Shown piece after piece: positions 11,978 through 23,013 of a stretch of 64,000 nt of DNA. Below the pieces are notes generated by a model. That model searched no databases. It saw only the letters and a program-made list of their open reading frames with translations, and was not told the origin of the DNA. The stretch comes from Kingdonia uniflora (Eukaryota > Streptophyta > Magnoliopsida > Ranunculales > Circaeasteraceae): positions 62,001-126,000 of the forward strand of contig JACGCM010001538.1 of assembly GCA_014058105.1 (NCBI GenBank), read 5' to 3'. The stretch's first letter is position 1. Each line of letters begins with the position of its first letter. The translations under genes and the position numbers were made by a program.

Positions 11978-13767
11978 AATACTCCCAAACTTGTCTTTAG
12001 CTCGTCCTGAGTAAAATAAAATAATAACCACTTTTGTAGGGAGCGCGATTGTATTTAGCATATGCAACAAGCCGTTAAACCTCCAGGATTAGCCTGGTAA
12101 ACGAGTGTTGTCTCATGAGGGCTTGCAGTAACTATACCCACAAAAGTTAATAATAATATTTTAAAGAATTCTAGAATACACATGTCTCATTTCCTGTGAA
12201 CTTATACTTACTTAGTTGTGACAAAAATATACCATTGAAAAAATCTTTAAACTTGCTATTCTCCGAAGTATACCAATTTTTTTTTTATCGCCTAATACGT
12301 TGTCAAGAATAATTTACTCAATTTTTGGTAGTCTAGTTCTTACTGGATTAAATTCAACAGTCAGTTCGACAAGTACCTTAGTCAATTCATCTTCCTAGAA
12401 TTTTACTTTTCTTTTCCTATTCTTTTGAGTAAATTATTTTTTAATAAAGCCTCCGTTATTAGAAGTTTTTGGTCGATAATCCCCGCCAGTTAGCTAAGAT
12501 TGATGGGGTGTGGTGCCCCATCATGACCTAGACTAAAGATTTTTACAAGTAACATTTTCTTGTGCTCCTTTCACAAAGTTCGTGGTCAAACTCGAGATTG
12601 GTGATAATTTTTTTTCTTTCAAGGCTACTCGAGATTACGAGTAGCCTTACAGCGTGAAAGTTGTTAGGGCACATTTGGCTTATTATTATTTTTCTTAGGA
12701 TGAACTTATTCTTAGACAGTTGTCTCCCTTGTAGCAAACTATTCCTAACATAAATGCTAAATTTTCTTTATACTGAGCAAAAATCTATTGAAGGTACTAA
12801 TTACAAAACTACAGTAAAGTGCACGTTTTCAAAATATGTCAAGTTAACTTGAATTAGTCGTTAATAAAAAGATAGTACATCTAGCTTAAGATAGTCCAAA
12901 ATACTCTAGTGTATTCTTGGTACAATTTTAAAATTTAGGTTTTTCCATAATAATTATGTCAAGGTAAAATCTGCTGAAGTGTTTAGAAATTCGTCAAAAA
13001 TATCATTAATTGTCAAAGTGCCATTATTTTACTTTTCTTTAAAAAACATTTAAAGAAATGGTTTTCTACCCCCATACTTAAATGAAACATCACCCTCAAT
13101 GTTTGAGAGCATAAAAAAAATGGATGATTAAAACTGTTATTTCTCACCTGAATGTGTAATGGGTTGCTTCCTAAGAAGTGTTAAGTTTGCCGTCTTCAGC
13201 TAGACGAATATACCTCCCAACTTAAAATTTTCAATATGTCTGGAAGGGTACGTAGTTGAAAAGGTAATGTACTATCCTGGTTACAAATTCTCTTTCAAAA
13301 GCCAAAGAACACCTGAATGGTGATCCTCGATATTAACTCCTAATTGGGCAGATATATTCTCTATAAACAAGATAAAGTTCAAAACTAATTCTCTATGAAA
13401 AAGATATTTTCTAAAAACTTTGTCTATCATTTGATGATTCTAAGTTGAAAATTTTAGACAAATTAAGAAAACCATTTTCTCAAAGATAAAGAAAACACTT
13501 ACCCATGGAACATATTTCCCTTTAAAATTTTCAATACAATCATATGATTAGTACGTGTTACAGTAAATAATAAGATTGGTATATAAGTATTTGTCCCTGA
13601 AAATGTACTAGATTCAAAACTCGATTTTCATGGAAAGATATTTTCTTTGAAATTTTTTAAAACCCTTATATTATCGTTGATATTCACTGAAATGTGATAG
13701 GTGGTTCTGACAATGCAAGCCCTTGAGGCATCCCCAAAATTATAATTTTTCAAAAAGATGTTTTCTT
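11978..13767 (-). repeat. Element 2 internal sequence without recognisable gene
   Basis: AT-rich; from about 12285 it is collinear with 3109-4620 of element 1 (CAGTCAGTTCGACAAGT, TAATCCCCGCCAGTTAGCTAAG, CTTTAAAAAACATTTAAAG). Short frames differ between copies, so it appears non-coding. Confidence 0.65.
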
Positions 13768-14730
13768 TTAGTAGAAAAAAACTATATAACATATTTGTGG
13801 ATGTGGGGATCGTGGAACAATTGACTCTAACAAACATTTAAAATTTATCTCAAGGGACTCATCCTGACCATTGACGTGGATGTTCATTGGCTTAGGGACA
13901 TGGCAAAGTTGAAACTCGTTTTCAGATGCTAATGATGGTACCATTTTACGAATCTCAGGATCATTTGTGTCCTCAAAATAATTTAAGCATTCATCAATAG
14001 AAATACAACAAAAATGATCTCCGTACAAGTCCTTAAAATCATTTATGGTCATGACACCCTCATTAGGCTCAGGCGATGGAGGTATGGATGTAAGAAAAAG
14101 AGATGAAGATGGTGACACTGGTTGGGATAAAGATGGAGCTCATATTTTCTCAAGAATCGATGTTGAATTCATAATTCTAGGAAATTTGTCATCATCCTCA
14201 TCATCAGAGTAATCGCCTATGAATTTGGAAAAATACTCACTTTCTGTCATGATATCATTTGTGAATTGGTGGGGCTTTATCGATGAGTGGATGGATAATG
14301 ACATCGGTGGTTGAATGTTGAGGGCGAAATTAAGTGGTGATTGTGAAATAATTTTATTGAACATGTTAGCCGCTTCTTTTAGAGCTTCTTGTGTCATAGG
14401 ATCGTCAACTTTTAAATATTCATCTTCTAAATCTATCTCATAATATGGTATCCATTCACCCCACGGGAAAAACAATCATTGATTACGCTTGAATTCATTA
14501 TTTTGTAAACCATAATGGGATTTAACTTCAAGTTATTCTTTTTCATTACTTGGAACTTTTTTGTGCTCTATTTCACTCCACGTGGTTGACAACTGAGTTA
14601 TTGGAGTCTCTAACCTTGAGATAGATTGGGCCGTAGAAGTTTGATTCACCAAAGTCTATTATTGGAATTGCTTCATTTGTTGCTAAAATTGCAATGCTTG
14701 TTATTGGCTTTCCATCGATTATTATATGAA
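13768..14730 (-). pseudogene. Orphan ORF of the element 1/2 family: gag-like tail fused to an acidic, unrecognised domain
   Basis: Read on the minus strand from about 14730, a glutamine-rich stretch leads to SISRLETPITQLSTTW, resembling the post-capsid part of plant gypsy gag proteins (a short coiled segment written SIRNLETQIGQLA in many families). Then come WGEWIPYYEIDLEDEYLKV, TQEALKEAANMFNKI, an acidic DDEDDD run, a stop after SILEKI (TGA where element 1 has CGA), and a second open stretch from 14118 (PSSSLFLTSIPPSPEPN, NDFKDLYGDHFCC, VPKPMNIHVNGQDES). Apart from that stop the frame continues for over 230 codons. No zinc knuckle, protease or RT follows. I recognise the gag-like part only weakly and the rest not at all. 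Confidence 0.6.
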
Positions 14731-15029
14731 GAGAGAAAGGGTGTCTTCCAAAGATGGTTTAGATAGAGTGGGTGGGAATTGTTTAGATGAATGAAAGGAT
14801 TGCTGAGACTATATATAGGAATGATTTTGAAGATATTGTGGGATGTCAAAATATAAGCCGTATGAATTCTAATGTTCTTGTATATACGACATTTTATAAT
14901 TAAAATAACACTCAATGCAAAATAAAATCAATTAAGCCTAAAAATCTTGCACTTCAACGTTTTTTTAGAAGAATTAATTAGGTATCCCCTATATTTTTCT
15001 ATGTTAAAAAATGGATAGGATGGCTGAAG

Positions 15030-16230
15030 GCTTTGGTTCCTACACTCCCCTGTGTCACTGTGCTAGTACTAGCTTAAAGTAGATGATCAGTCCTTACGCT
15101 CGAGCGAGTCGCCTTATCATATGTCAATACTCGGAATAACGACGTCGCAAACCTACAACAAGTATTTTACGGCACTAGGCTGGGACCGTATCCTATGAAC
15201 CCGTGTTTGTACCCCAGTCTGGTACACCAATTTGTTGAGTAATGAAATCCCGCAGGAATCTTGCTACTCTTTTTTATATCAGTTATTTTCAGGTCCAGGA
15301 CGTTCAATTTTTGTGTGATACGAATTTCTTTGTATCCCTAATGGGTGGTCTCACTTGTTAGAGAGATTTTTGGGTGATAAAATACCACAAGTTTCTAACA
15401 GTTTTTACCTTTACTAATGTTGGAATGAAAAGAAATTTTAAGCACAACAATAGGTCAATCCAAACACAGCAAAATTTTTATTAGAGCAGCGTGTATTTGC
15501 AGAGTCAACACGATTTTATGTTCCTAGTGCCGGGGCAAAGCGGATATAAACCCCTTTTTGATGTTAAGTTTATAGGGGTACAAACCTGTGGGGAAGTGTT
15601 TCCCAGTGAAGCTGTGGCCGCCCCTTACTTAGGGGGCGAAGGAAGGAAGTGTCCCTTCACTTAGAGGGCACAAGATGGATTAGATAAAAGCTTGCCAATG
15701 TACTTTGTAAATTTCTCACGATCTCTGATTACCAACTTTGTGACTATTCTTCAAAATAGGAGAAAAATGATTAGTGAACTTGCGGCAGCAATATTAATCC
15801 AATTTCCAAGTTTATTGTCGTCTATAATGTCCTAATTTTCAAATGCGTATAACTTTCAGCTCGACTGAGAGAGAGCATTAAATAATATCAATTTGAAAAT
15901 ATAATTAAAAAAAGAAAATCATTCAAGATGGAAGTTTTCAAGAGTTTAGCTTCCCAGCCGCTCAACACAAGTGATTAATGAACAGGGGTGTCCTTTACTG
16001 AGACTGTTTTTACTGTTGATTCAAAAAGGTGTAACTCTCAGACGACTAAACAGAAAAATATGATCTATAGTAATTTGGAAAGATTTTTGAATTATCTAAA
16101 ATTTTTGTTATAAACATATTTTTCAATTGTGAAGTATAGATGGTCAAAAACTGTGAAAAATTTAGGAACACACTTTTCATTAAAAACTGAGTATGTTTCT
16201 TCCAAAATTAATATCTTTGAAACTGCTTAT
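15030..16230 (-). repeat. Non-coding internal module, copy 3
   Basis: Third copy of the module at 1-905 and 5540-6720 (GTACTAGCTTAAAGTAGATG, TCGAGCGAGTCGCC, GGCCGCCCCTTACTTAGGGGGC). It sits in the sense-strand leader between PBS and ORF. No frame is conserved. Confidence 0.75.
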
Positions 16231-16399
16231 CAGAAATTGTTAAATCAAATTTATTTGGAAAGAATTTCATAGATCTAATCATAAAACTAATTGTCATACT
16301 TAACAGCTAATCTTGATAGCACACCAACAAGCTAAAATAGAAGAAAATAATTTAAAGAATAGAAATTTGGTATTAAAAAGATTCGTTTTCACCATTGCC

Positions 16400-16417
16400 T
16401 CCCCGACAACGATGCCA
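16400..16417 (-). other. tRNA-Asp type primer-binding site of element 2
   Basis: The minus strand reads TGGCATCGTTGTCGGGGA, two changes from the tRNA-Asp match, and lies 2 bases inside the LTR edge at 16420. Confidence 0.8.
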
Positions 16418-16419
16418 TT

Positions 16420-17648
16420 TGATAAGAGGTTTTTATGGCCTCTAAAAAAATCCCCGCTCAAAGTACGGTTGTCGAATTGTAGTACGTATGAGTGGGATTG
16501 AATCCACAAGGAGGTTTGGGAAAATAAATAATTTCTAGGCCGAGTTAGCTTTATAAGAGATAAATCTAAAAGAAAGAAATAACAAGATTAATTAGTAAGA
16601 GAATGGATACGACTAGAATTTGGCCCAACCAAAGCAATAATAGCAATTATGTCAATTTACTAGGTGGATTATTTATGTCAAAAATCCCAAGTAGGGCATC
16701 TTCGATGTAAATGTTAATCCTAGATTCATGGTTAGACATCCAAGGTTTGGTCAAATTAGGTTTTACTTAATCCGATGTGTAGGAGGAATTATTCCAACTA
16801 TGGTTAAGATTGGTCGAGTTTCTCCTACGAGTTCTCTTGGTGTTTGCCCTAAAATCCGGTTTAATGGTTTTAACACCAGATTTTGGTTAAATAGTTTAAA
16901 TTCACTTACTAGCTATGGTTAAGCCTAGAAGTAGATTATAGCTATTTTAGAAGATTGCAAAAGAGAACTAATCCTAGATCTACAACATAATTATTGCTCC
17001 TCAGGTAAGGGCTTCCTTCTAGTAATAGCTAGAAGAGATTAGTCTTCTATCATTCCCAAGATCATTGCATGAACTTGCTAACAATTTACTAAAGAAAATA
17101 AAAGAGTGAGGAGACAATTAAATAAAAGTAAGACTTTATTTTTTCTAAACATGCTCCAATATGAGATGCCCAATTTCAATGAGGAGATGTTCTTTTTATA
17201 GGAAAATGAACCCAAATTGAGAAATTATATATTAAATTGTAAAAAATATTTTCACAATAATATATTCCAAATTTACAACCAATCACCTAAGATTCTTGCA
17301 TATAATTCCCTTCAGTGATGTAGAGATATTTCATCATGGAAACTCTTGCATATATCTTCAATATAAAATATCTTCAAGGATCTTGGATGCAGTATATCCT
17401 TTGATCTTATTCTCCAAGAATATTTGTGTATATATTTCTTCAATCTTGAACCAAATATATTGTGTCTTTGACTTTTTGTGTTATGAATTGCTAGAGACAC
17501 TTTTACTTGACTTTAAGAGCTTGGTTTCAAATATCCATCTCCAATAGCTATAATCAAACAAACGTACATAAGTACCTAAAATTATATATAATGGACGACT
17601 AAAATAAATGTTCGGGTATATTAAAATTTCATAATTACGCTCTCATTA
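16420..17648 (-). mobile_element. 5' LTR of element 2
   Basis: 1229 bp. Plus strand TGATAAGAGG...CTCTCATTA; the last base pair of the CA end is changed to TA. Its inner edge is fixed by the adjacent PBS. Confidence 0.85.
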
Positions 17649-18180
17649 GTAGCCATTAGGGCTATAAAGGTGTTGATGAGAGAGAGTTGTAATTAATGGG
17701 TGATAAGGAGTGGAGAGAGGGATCGGTGGGTGTCGCGGTGTGTATGGCGCGACTGTAGAGAAGTTATTGGGATTTCTGCTTGATTTCTAGAAATGGATTT
17801 TGGGATTAGGTTTTATGTGGCCGGATTTTACGTCGGAGAAGGTGTATTTTTGAATCATTTGAATTGGATTGGTTTTGACAGCAAATAGGTGAAGAGTTGT
17901 CAAAAACTAAGAGGTTCCTGAATTTTTCAAAAAGATATGTTAGTACAATAATCGATGTTAAGACTTAAAAAAAATTATAATGATAAATTATATCGAGAAA
18001 TGAATGTAGTAAGTGCGTTCGTGCAGTAATGATATTCATTAGATAGTAATAAGAGAAGAATGTATTGGAGAGTTAACTCAACAGTTATATGTAGATGAAC
18101 ACATGAACGTATATAATGTATAAGATATGATAAATACTAATTATGGTAAAAAATTAAATTTGATTTTCAGGTTCTTAAAA

Positions 18181-19858
18181 ATGGCTGAACCAATTCAAAT
18201 TGATGATAAAGAGACATACGAGAGCCTTCAAGATGTAGAGCCTCTAATGATGATGTAACTACCTGTGTGTAATAATTGGGTTATAGGTATAGGGTGGGGT
18301 CGATTAGTACGGACATAACTAGTATTGGCTAGTTTAGAGTGGCACCTAGGATAGTCATTTAGGTGTGTGGTTAGGTAACGTAAATGTCGATGCTTGTGTT
18401 TGATTTATGTCTAAATCTGTATTTGATGGGTATTTTGTTGTTGGTACAGCCTTGAAGGAGATTGATAGGAACTCTGAAGTATAAGAGGAATTGTACAAGG
18501 TTAGGAAGGTATATTTTGGTAGGATTGACAATTTTTGCATCGCCCAAGAGCGAGTGGGTACCCTTTTTAAAGAGGCAGGCTTAAAGAGGTCGACGACAAA
18601 AGGGGCAGAAGTTCCAGTTACCGATGGTAAGATGTCGATGAGGAAAAAGAGGGGTGCAGAGTCTAGCCTGCCATTGGAAAGTCCTTCTTTGGCCGGGTAT
18701 ACGAAGAATTTTGTAACTACGGAGAGAGGCTCGATGTTCACTAAAACATTGTGAAATAATAAGAAGAGAAGGGTGGCTAGTCAAGGTTCTCCCCCATTAC
18801 TTCCCTTGAAGAGGTCTTCTCAAAGATCAACAAATGAGGAGGGAGTGAAGATTGATGCGCCAATTGCTTTGCCGGATGGGCAACTTCCACGAGGATCGAC
18901 AACTATGCTTCTGAAGAAGAGGGTGGAGTTTGAGTTTTTGAAGAAATTTTTTATCAAGGAATCTAAGGTTGAAGTCCAGAAGACTATGGACGCTTATGTG
19001 TTTGGGGCAGATGGGTTGCAGGAGGAAGTGGATGACTGTTTCGTTGGTGCAGAGAGTTTGATAGCCTTTCTTAGTGAGGGCCGCCGAAACATGTTGAAGG
19101 TGAATTTTTTTTTGCTTTGCTTTGATTAAAAAATTTGATGTCATTCGGGCACTTAATTTATGAATGTAATACTGATCAAAAAGTTATTGACGGAGGCCAA
19201 AGGTCGCATTGCTGGTAGAAGCGATTTGGCAAATCAGGTTGTGGTGTACAAGAACATCGAGAAGGATTTGACGAGGGAGAAAGAAGCTTTGATTGAGGAT
19301 AAGAAGGCGTTGAATGCCATGCTGAATATGTACAAGCTGGATGCTCAGAAGGCGAAGGAGGTGGCCCTTTGTGATGTGAAAAAAATGTGGAAGAAAAAGA
19401 TCGAAGAAAGAAAAGCTAAGTTTGCGAGGGAAAAATAGGAGGCATTGGCATTGTTGAGAAGTAACTTCGTGAAGGATGTGCAGGAGCAGGTTGCTGAAGC
19501 GCAAAAGGCAATGGAGCAGTAACACGGGAAGATCTTGGGTGAGTTAAGGGCTAAATTGATTCAAGAAAATTAAGATGCTTGTAAGAAGGTCAGGGCCAAT
19601 TATGTAGCTCAATATGAGGAGATGGAGCAGAGGAAAGACCATTATAAAGGGTTGGCCAAGGCCGGGGGTGTTATTTATGAGGACTCAGATGCGGACGGCG
19701 ATGTGCCAGAAATGCTAGAAGTTCTTTCTGGGACGGAAGTTGTCTATGATCTGGTGATGATGGAATCTGATGGTTTGCATCCTGAGGAATTATCAGAGGT
19801 GTTCGCTTTTGAGGGGTTATCAAAGGTTGGTGATGTGGTGTCTTCTACTACAGCTTAA
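18181..19858 (+). pseudogene. Antisense gene of Tat1 (coiled-coil protein), degenerate
   Basis: Plus-strand coding traces run opposite to pol, between the 3' LTR and integrase. An ATG at 18181 opens a short frame (MAEPIQIDDKETYESL). A second stretch (18491-18754) is followed by one from 18773 to about 19098 that ends at an AAG/GTGAAT donor-like site. A long coiled-coil frame runs 19160-19858 with only three stops (19436, about 19520, about 19571). That frame is rich in Lys/Glu ([34 protein letters not shown]) and ends GDVVSSTTA. Layout and intron position match the Tat2 gene at 48390-50570. Antisense extra ORFs are known in some Tat elements (maize Grande is an example). Function unknown; stops make this copy non-functional. 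Confidence 0.65.
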
Positions 19859-20286
19859 ATAAAGTTTTTGTAAACAATATTCTTCTATTTTTTCTGAGAA
19901 GTGATGTAAAAATGGTCGATGGAACCGAGATAATTTGAACTATAAGTTTTAAATATCTATATTTTGTTTTCGAAGATGTTGTTTGAAAATATGTGATGCA
20001 TATTGAAATATATGCTAAGTGTGGATATTCGATAAGATTGATATATGTAAATGTGAATGTAGATAGCTCAGAGTATTTGCTTGAAGTAACTATTTGTGTG
20101 TATGTAAAGATGGCCCTGTAATGGCAAGTTGTTGGAATGTTTGCGTGATGTTAATCCTCAATAGGATATATGGATTAGATGGAAAATAACAGCAACATGA
20201 AATGTTGTGTTCAATAAGTAATGAAAGTAAACAATGTTATCTTGTAATAGGGTATTTTTGTCGAAGGATTGAATGTTAGTTGTTCC

Positions 20287-20740
20287 CATACTTAGACTAA
20301 GTAAAGATAGTAAAGATGGTGGTAGTGTGGATGCATACTTATCAAGTATGGACCGAGACCAAGAAAAGATAGTATAGATGATTGTTTGTCTGATGCATAC
20401 TTATCAAGTATGGATTGAGGCCAAGTAAAGATAATAAAGATGATTGTTTGTCTGATACATACTTATCAAGTATGGATCAAGAGCAAGTAAAGATAGTAAA
20501 TATGATTGAGTGTCTGATGCATACTTATCAAGTTTGGATCGAGACCAAGTAAAGATAGTAAAGATGATTGAGTGTCTGATGCATACTTATCAAGTATGGA
20601 TCAAGACCAAGTAAAGATAGTAAAGATGATTGCTTGTCAGATGCATACTTATCAAGTATGGATCAAGACCAAGTAAAAATAGTAAAGATGATTGAGTGTC
20701 TGATGCATACTTATCAAGTATGGATCGAGACTAAGTAAAG
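20287..20740. repeat. 62-bp tandem repeat in Tat1, about 7 units
   Basis: The landmark ATACTTATCAAGTATGGATC recurs at a strict 62-bp spacing, with landmark starts near 20335, 20397, 20459, 20521, 20583, 20645 and 20707. Units differ by a few substitutions. It lies between the antisense gene and integrase, i.e. in the 3' non-coding part of the element, where Tat elements are known to gain satellite-like arrays. Confidence 0.9.
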
Positions 20741-20949
20741 ATTGAAATGAAAGTAAAGATAGCTTATTTGAATTGGTGGATCCGGTTAAAATTGTCATCT
20801 GTAAAACATTTATATGGGCAGTATTCAAGAGATATTTGAGCTGGATTTCATCTTCTATCATCAGCCAGTAAGTACCAATATCTATTTTATCACTGACGAT
20901 GTATAACACTTCCCAATTTTCTGATAATTTTATTAAATTCTTAGGCCGA

Positions 20950-21830
20950 GTACTATCTTGAATCCGTCAAAGGACAAGATCTCCAATACTAAATTTTCGT
21001 GTTTGAACTTTTTTGCTGTAAGCTTTTTTCAGTATGTCATGGTATCGTCCCAAGTTTATAATGGCTTTATCTCGGGTTTCTTCGATCCAGTTGAGGTTGT
21101 AGAGGAGACCTAACTCATTGTTTTCATCTATGACTTTTCTTAGAGCACTTGATAGATCGAGGTCTGAAGGTATGACTGCTTCAGTGCCAAAGGCCATCAT
21201 GAATGGAGTGCAACCTGTGGATGTTTAAGGTGCTGTCATGTATGTCCATAGGCCACTTTGAAATTAATCAACCCATCTGCCCTTTTTTTCGTCGAGGCAC
21301 TTGCGGAGTCCTGATTTTATGCTCTTGTTGATGGCTTCAGCTTGTCCGTTGCCTTGAGGGTAGTATGGTGTTGAAGTTGAGAGTTGAATTTTGTATTTGT
21401 GAAGACTTTATTGCAGATAAACTGTTTACCATTGTTGGATCGTATCATCTTTGGGCAGCCAAATCTGGTAATTATATGTTCCCAAAGGAACTTGATGACT
21501 TCATTTTCACCGGCATGGAAAAGTAAAATTACTTCTACCCATTTTGTGAAGTAATATGTGGCCACAAGAACATATTTGCGATTTCCCAATGCAGGGTGGA
21601 AGGGCTCAATAATATTGATCCCCCATCTTTTGAATGGCCAGAAAGAATTGCTAATTTGTAAGTTGAGTATTGAGCTTTTGATGTCTTGAGCGTGGATTTG
21701 GCATTTGTAGAATTTTTGAACAAAGTCTCTACAGTCTTGTCACATCTTTGGCCAGTATAAACCTTGGGTGAATACCTACTGAGCCAATGACCATCCTGAA
21801 ATGTGAGCCGCAGAGATTCCTTTGTAGAGC
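20950..21830 (-). pseudogene. Tat1 integrase, frameshifted and catalytically dead
   Basis: Integrase inserts retroelement cDNA into chromosomes. In sense order: a zinc-finger remnant (QKFYKCQIHA), a core entered at WGINIIEPFHP where the first catalytic Asp is Asn, the segment YFTKWVEV, then RSNNGKQF where the second catalytic Asp is also Asn, and a C-terminal part in another frame (MMAFGTEAVIPSDLDL to KFSIGDLVL, 20967-21200). The core spans 21317-21640. At least two frameshifts or stops separate the parts. Domain order is that of plant gypsy integrase; two lost acidic residues rule out activity. Confidence 0.85.
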
Positions 21831-21840
21831 TCTTTGATTT

Positions 21841-22470
21841 TTATATGGGCTTGTTTCTGAGATATGCATTCCATAAGTGGCCCCCTTCCCGTAAAGCGAT
21901 AAAGGATTTTATCTTAGATTGTGGACATTTGGCTAAGAGTGACTGGGCTTCTTCTTTATTCCTCGAGAAAATATTGGAATTAAGGTACGCATAAAAAGGT
22001 CTTCTCCAATCATCTTTATCTTCGTCTTTAACAGCATTGATGTGCATCGTAAAGATTATATCGAGACTGGACTGTTCGATAACCTCGATTTCCAAAGTTC
22101 TTATTTTACTGTCATCAACCATAGCGGCGATGTATGCCAATGCATCAGCATGGCGGTTCTCGGCCTGAGGGATGTAAGAGATTGTTGCTGACTTGAATTT
22201 GCTCATTTTTTCTTCGACTAAGGCTGTATAGTCGACCATCTTGCCGTATATTTTAAATGTCTTATTGTAATGATTGGCGGTGAGTAAGAAGATGACATAG
22301 CCAACTATTTCCTCTGCTCCGAGTGTTAGAGCAAGATCTAGTCCATGAAGGATAGCTTCATATTCTGTTTCGTTGTTGGTGGCATAGAATTTGAGTTTAA
22401 TAGCTTTCTCAAGGCGATGATTGGATGGTGTAGCTAGAATAATGCCTACTCTTGATCCTCGTATTCCCAC
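21841..22470 (-). CDS. Tat1 second RNase H domain (aRH)
   Basis: A 209-codon open stretch with the plant aRH pattern. NNETEYEAILHGLDLALTLG holds the conserved Glu of the NxAEYxALixGL motif (here TEYEA), and SYIPQAENRHADALAYIA is the C-terminal NxxADxLA motif. Together with the classical RH upstream this gives two RNase H domains, the diagnostic feature of the Tat lineage. The first catalytic Asp would fall near the start of the frame and I cannot place it with confidence. The following linker (SLDIIFTMHINAVKDEDKDDWR) leads into integrase. This is the longest intact piece of the pol region and is flanked by stops on both sides, so it is a fragment and not a separate gene. Confidence 0.8.
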   Translation of the reverse strand: MGIRGSRVGIILATPSNHRLEKAIKLKFYATNNETEYEAILHGLDLALTLGAEEIVGYVIFLLTANHYNKTFKIYGKMVDYTALVEEKMSKFKSATISYIPQAENRHADALAYIAAMVDDSKIRTLEIEVIEQSSLDIIFTMHINAVKDEDKDDWRRPFYAYLNSNIFSRNKEEAQSLLAKCPQSKIKSFIALREGGHLWNAYLRNKPI

Positions 22471-22669
22471 AGTTCCATTAGTAAAGAGTCTCTACCTTGT
22501 ACTCTGTGACTAGGTGTCTGGCTCTATAATTGAGTCATCGACCAATACTTCTTTGAGTTTTTTCCAATCTGGGTCTTCGACTGGAAAGTCTGCTAAGAAA
22601 TCAGCCAGTGCTTGTCCCTTGATTGATATCTGTGGTTCAAAAGAAATGTCATATTCTCCATGGAATACT

Positions 22670-22980
22670 GACCATTGTTAAACTCTTTTAGATTTTTCTT
22701 TTTTAGAAAGTACAAGTTTGAGAGGATATTTAGTAATAATCTTTGATGGGATGTGTTTTAAAATGGGGTCAAAGTTTCTAAGAGCTGTAGACCAAGGCAA
22801 GTAGTTGTTTCTCAGTGGTTGTATATCTTTTCTCGGTAGGCATGAGAGTCTTCCAGATGAAGTAGATTGGCTTTTCGACATTGTCATCTTCTCGAATAAA
22901 GACTGGGCTAATGGAATCATCAGTTGTGGACAAGTACATTGCTAGTATTTCACCATCAACTGGAGTACTCATGATAGGAG
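22670..22980 (-). pseudogene. Tat1 classical RNase H domain, frameshifted
   Basis: MSTPVDGEILAMYLSTTDDS followed by EKPIYFIWKTLMPTEKRYTT and EKQLLALVYSS matches the start of the gypsy RNase H (LYLAVS...V, PVYYVSKxL, AExRYxxxEKxxLALV). The frame breaks near 22778 and continues in another one (22678-22920). The piece lies directly downstream of RT. Confidence 0.8.
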
Positions 22981-23013
22981 GACGCCCCTAGTATCGCTTA
23001 AGATCTTGGAAAG

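Larger units (their letters stand above)
10772..17648 (-). mobile_element. Element 2: non-autonomous LTR retrotransposon (LARD/TR-GAG-like) nested in Tat1
   Basis: On the plus strand: 3' LTR 10772-11977 (lacking about 30 bp at its outer end), internal 11978-16399, PBS 16400-16417, 5' LTR 16420-17648. The sense LTR runs TGATGAGCG...CTTATCA. The 3' LTR is preceded (sense) by a G-rich polypurine-like AAGTTTGGGAGTATT. The 4.4 kb interior carries one degenerate ORF and a long non-coding module but no pol motifs, so it would have relied on another element for enzymes. Tat1 sequence continues on both sides, so this insertion is younger than Tat1. No clean 5-bp target duplication is visible. Confidence 0.85.

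Noticed and set aside
12001..12030. PPT-adjacent region as a promoter
   Set aside because: The motif is explained as the polypurine tract and flank of element 2; no TATA box at a fitting distance.
14822..14830. Extra 345 bp of element 2 (14477-14822) as an intron absent from element 1
   Set aside because: The edges lack GT/AG in the sense strand, and the segment encodes the gag-like SISRLETPITQL part, so a deletion in element 1 is more likely.
18355..18741. 128-codon minus-strand ORF
   Set aside because: Shadow of the plus-strand Tat1 antisense gene (18491-18754), which has the better match to Tat2.
19184..19525. 113-codon minus-strand ORF rich in Leu/His
   Set aside because: Reverse complement of the Lys/Glu-rich coiled-coil exon; composition is explained by that.
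20287..20740. Possible CRISPR array
   Set aside because: Units are continuous 62-bp tandem repeats without unique spacers, in a plant retrotransposon.
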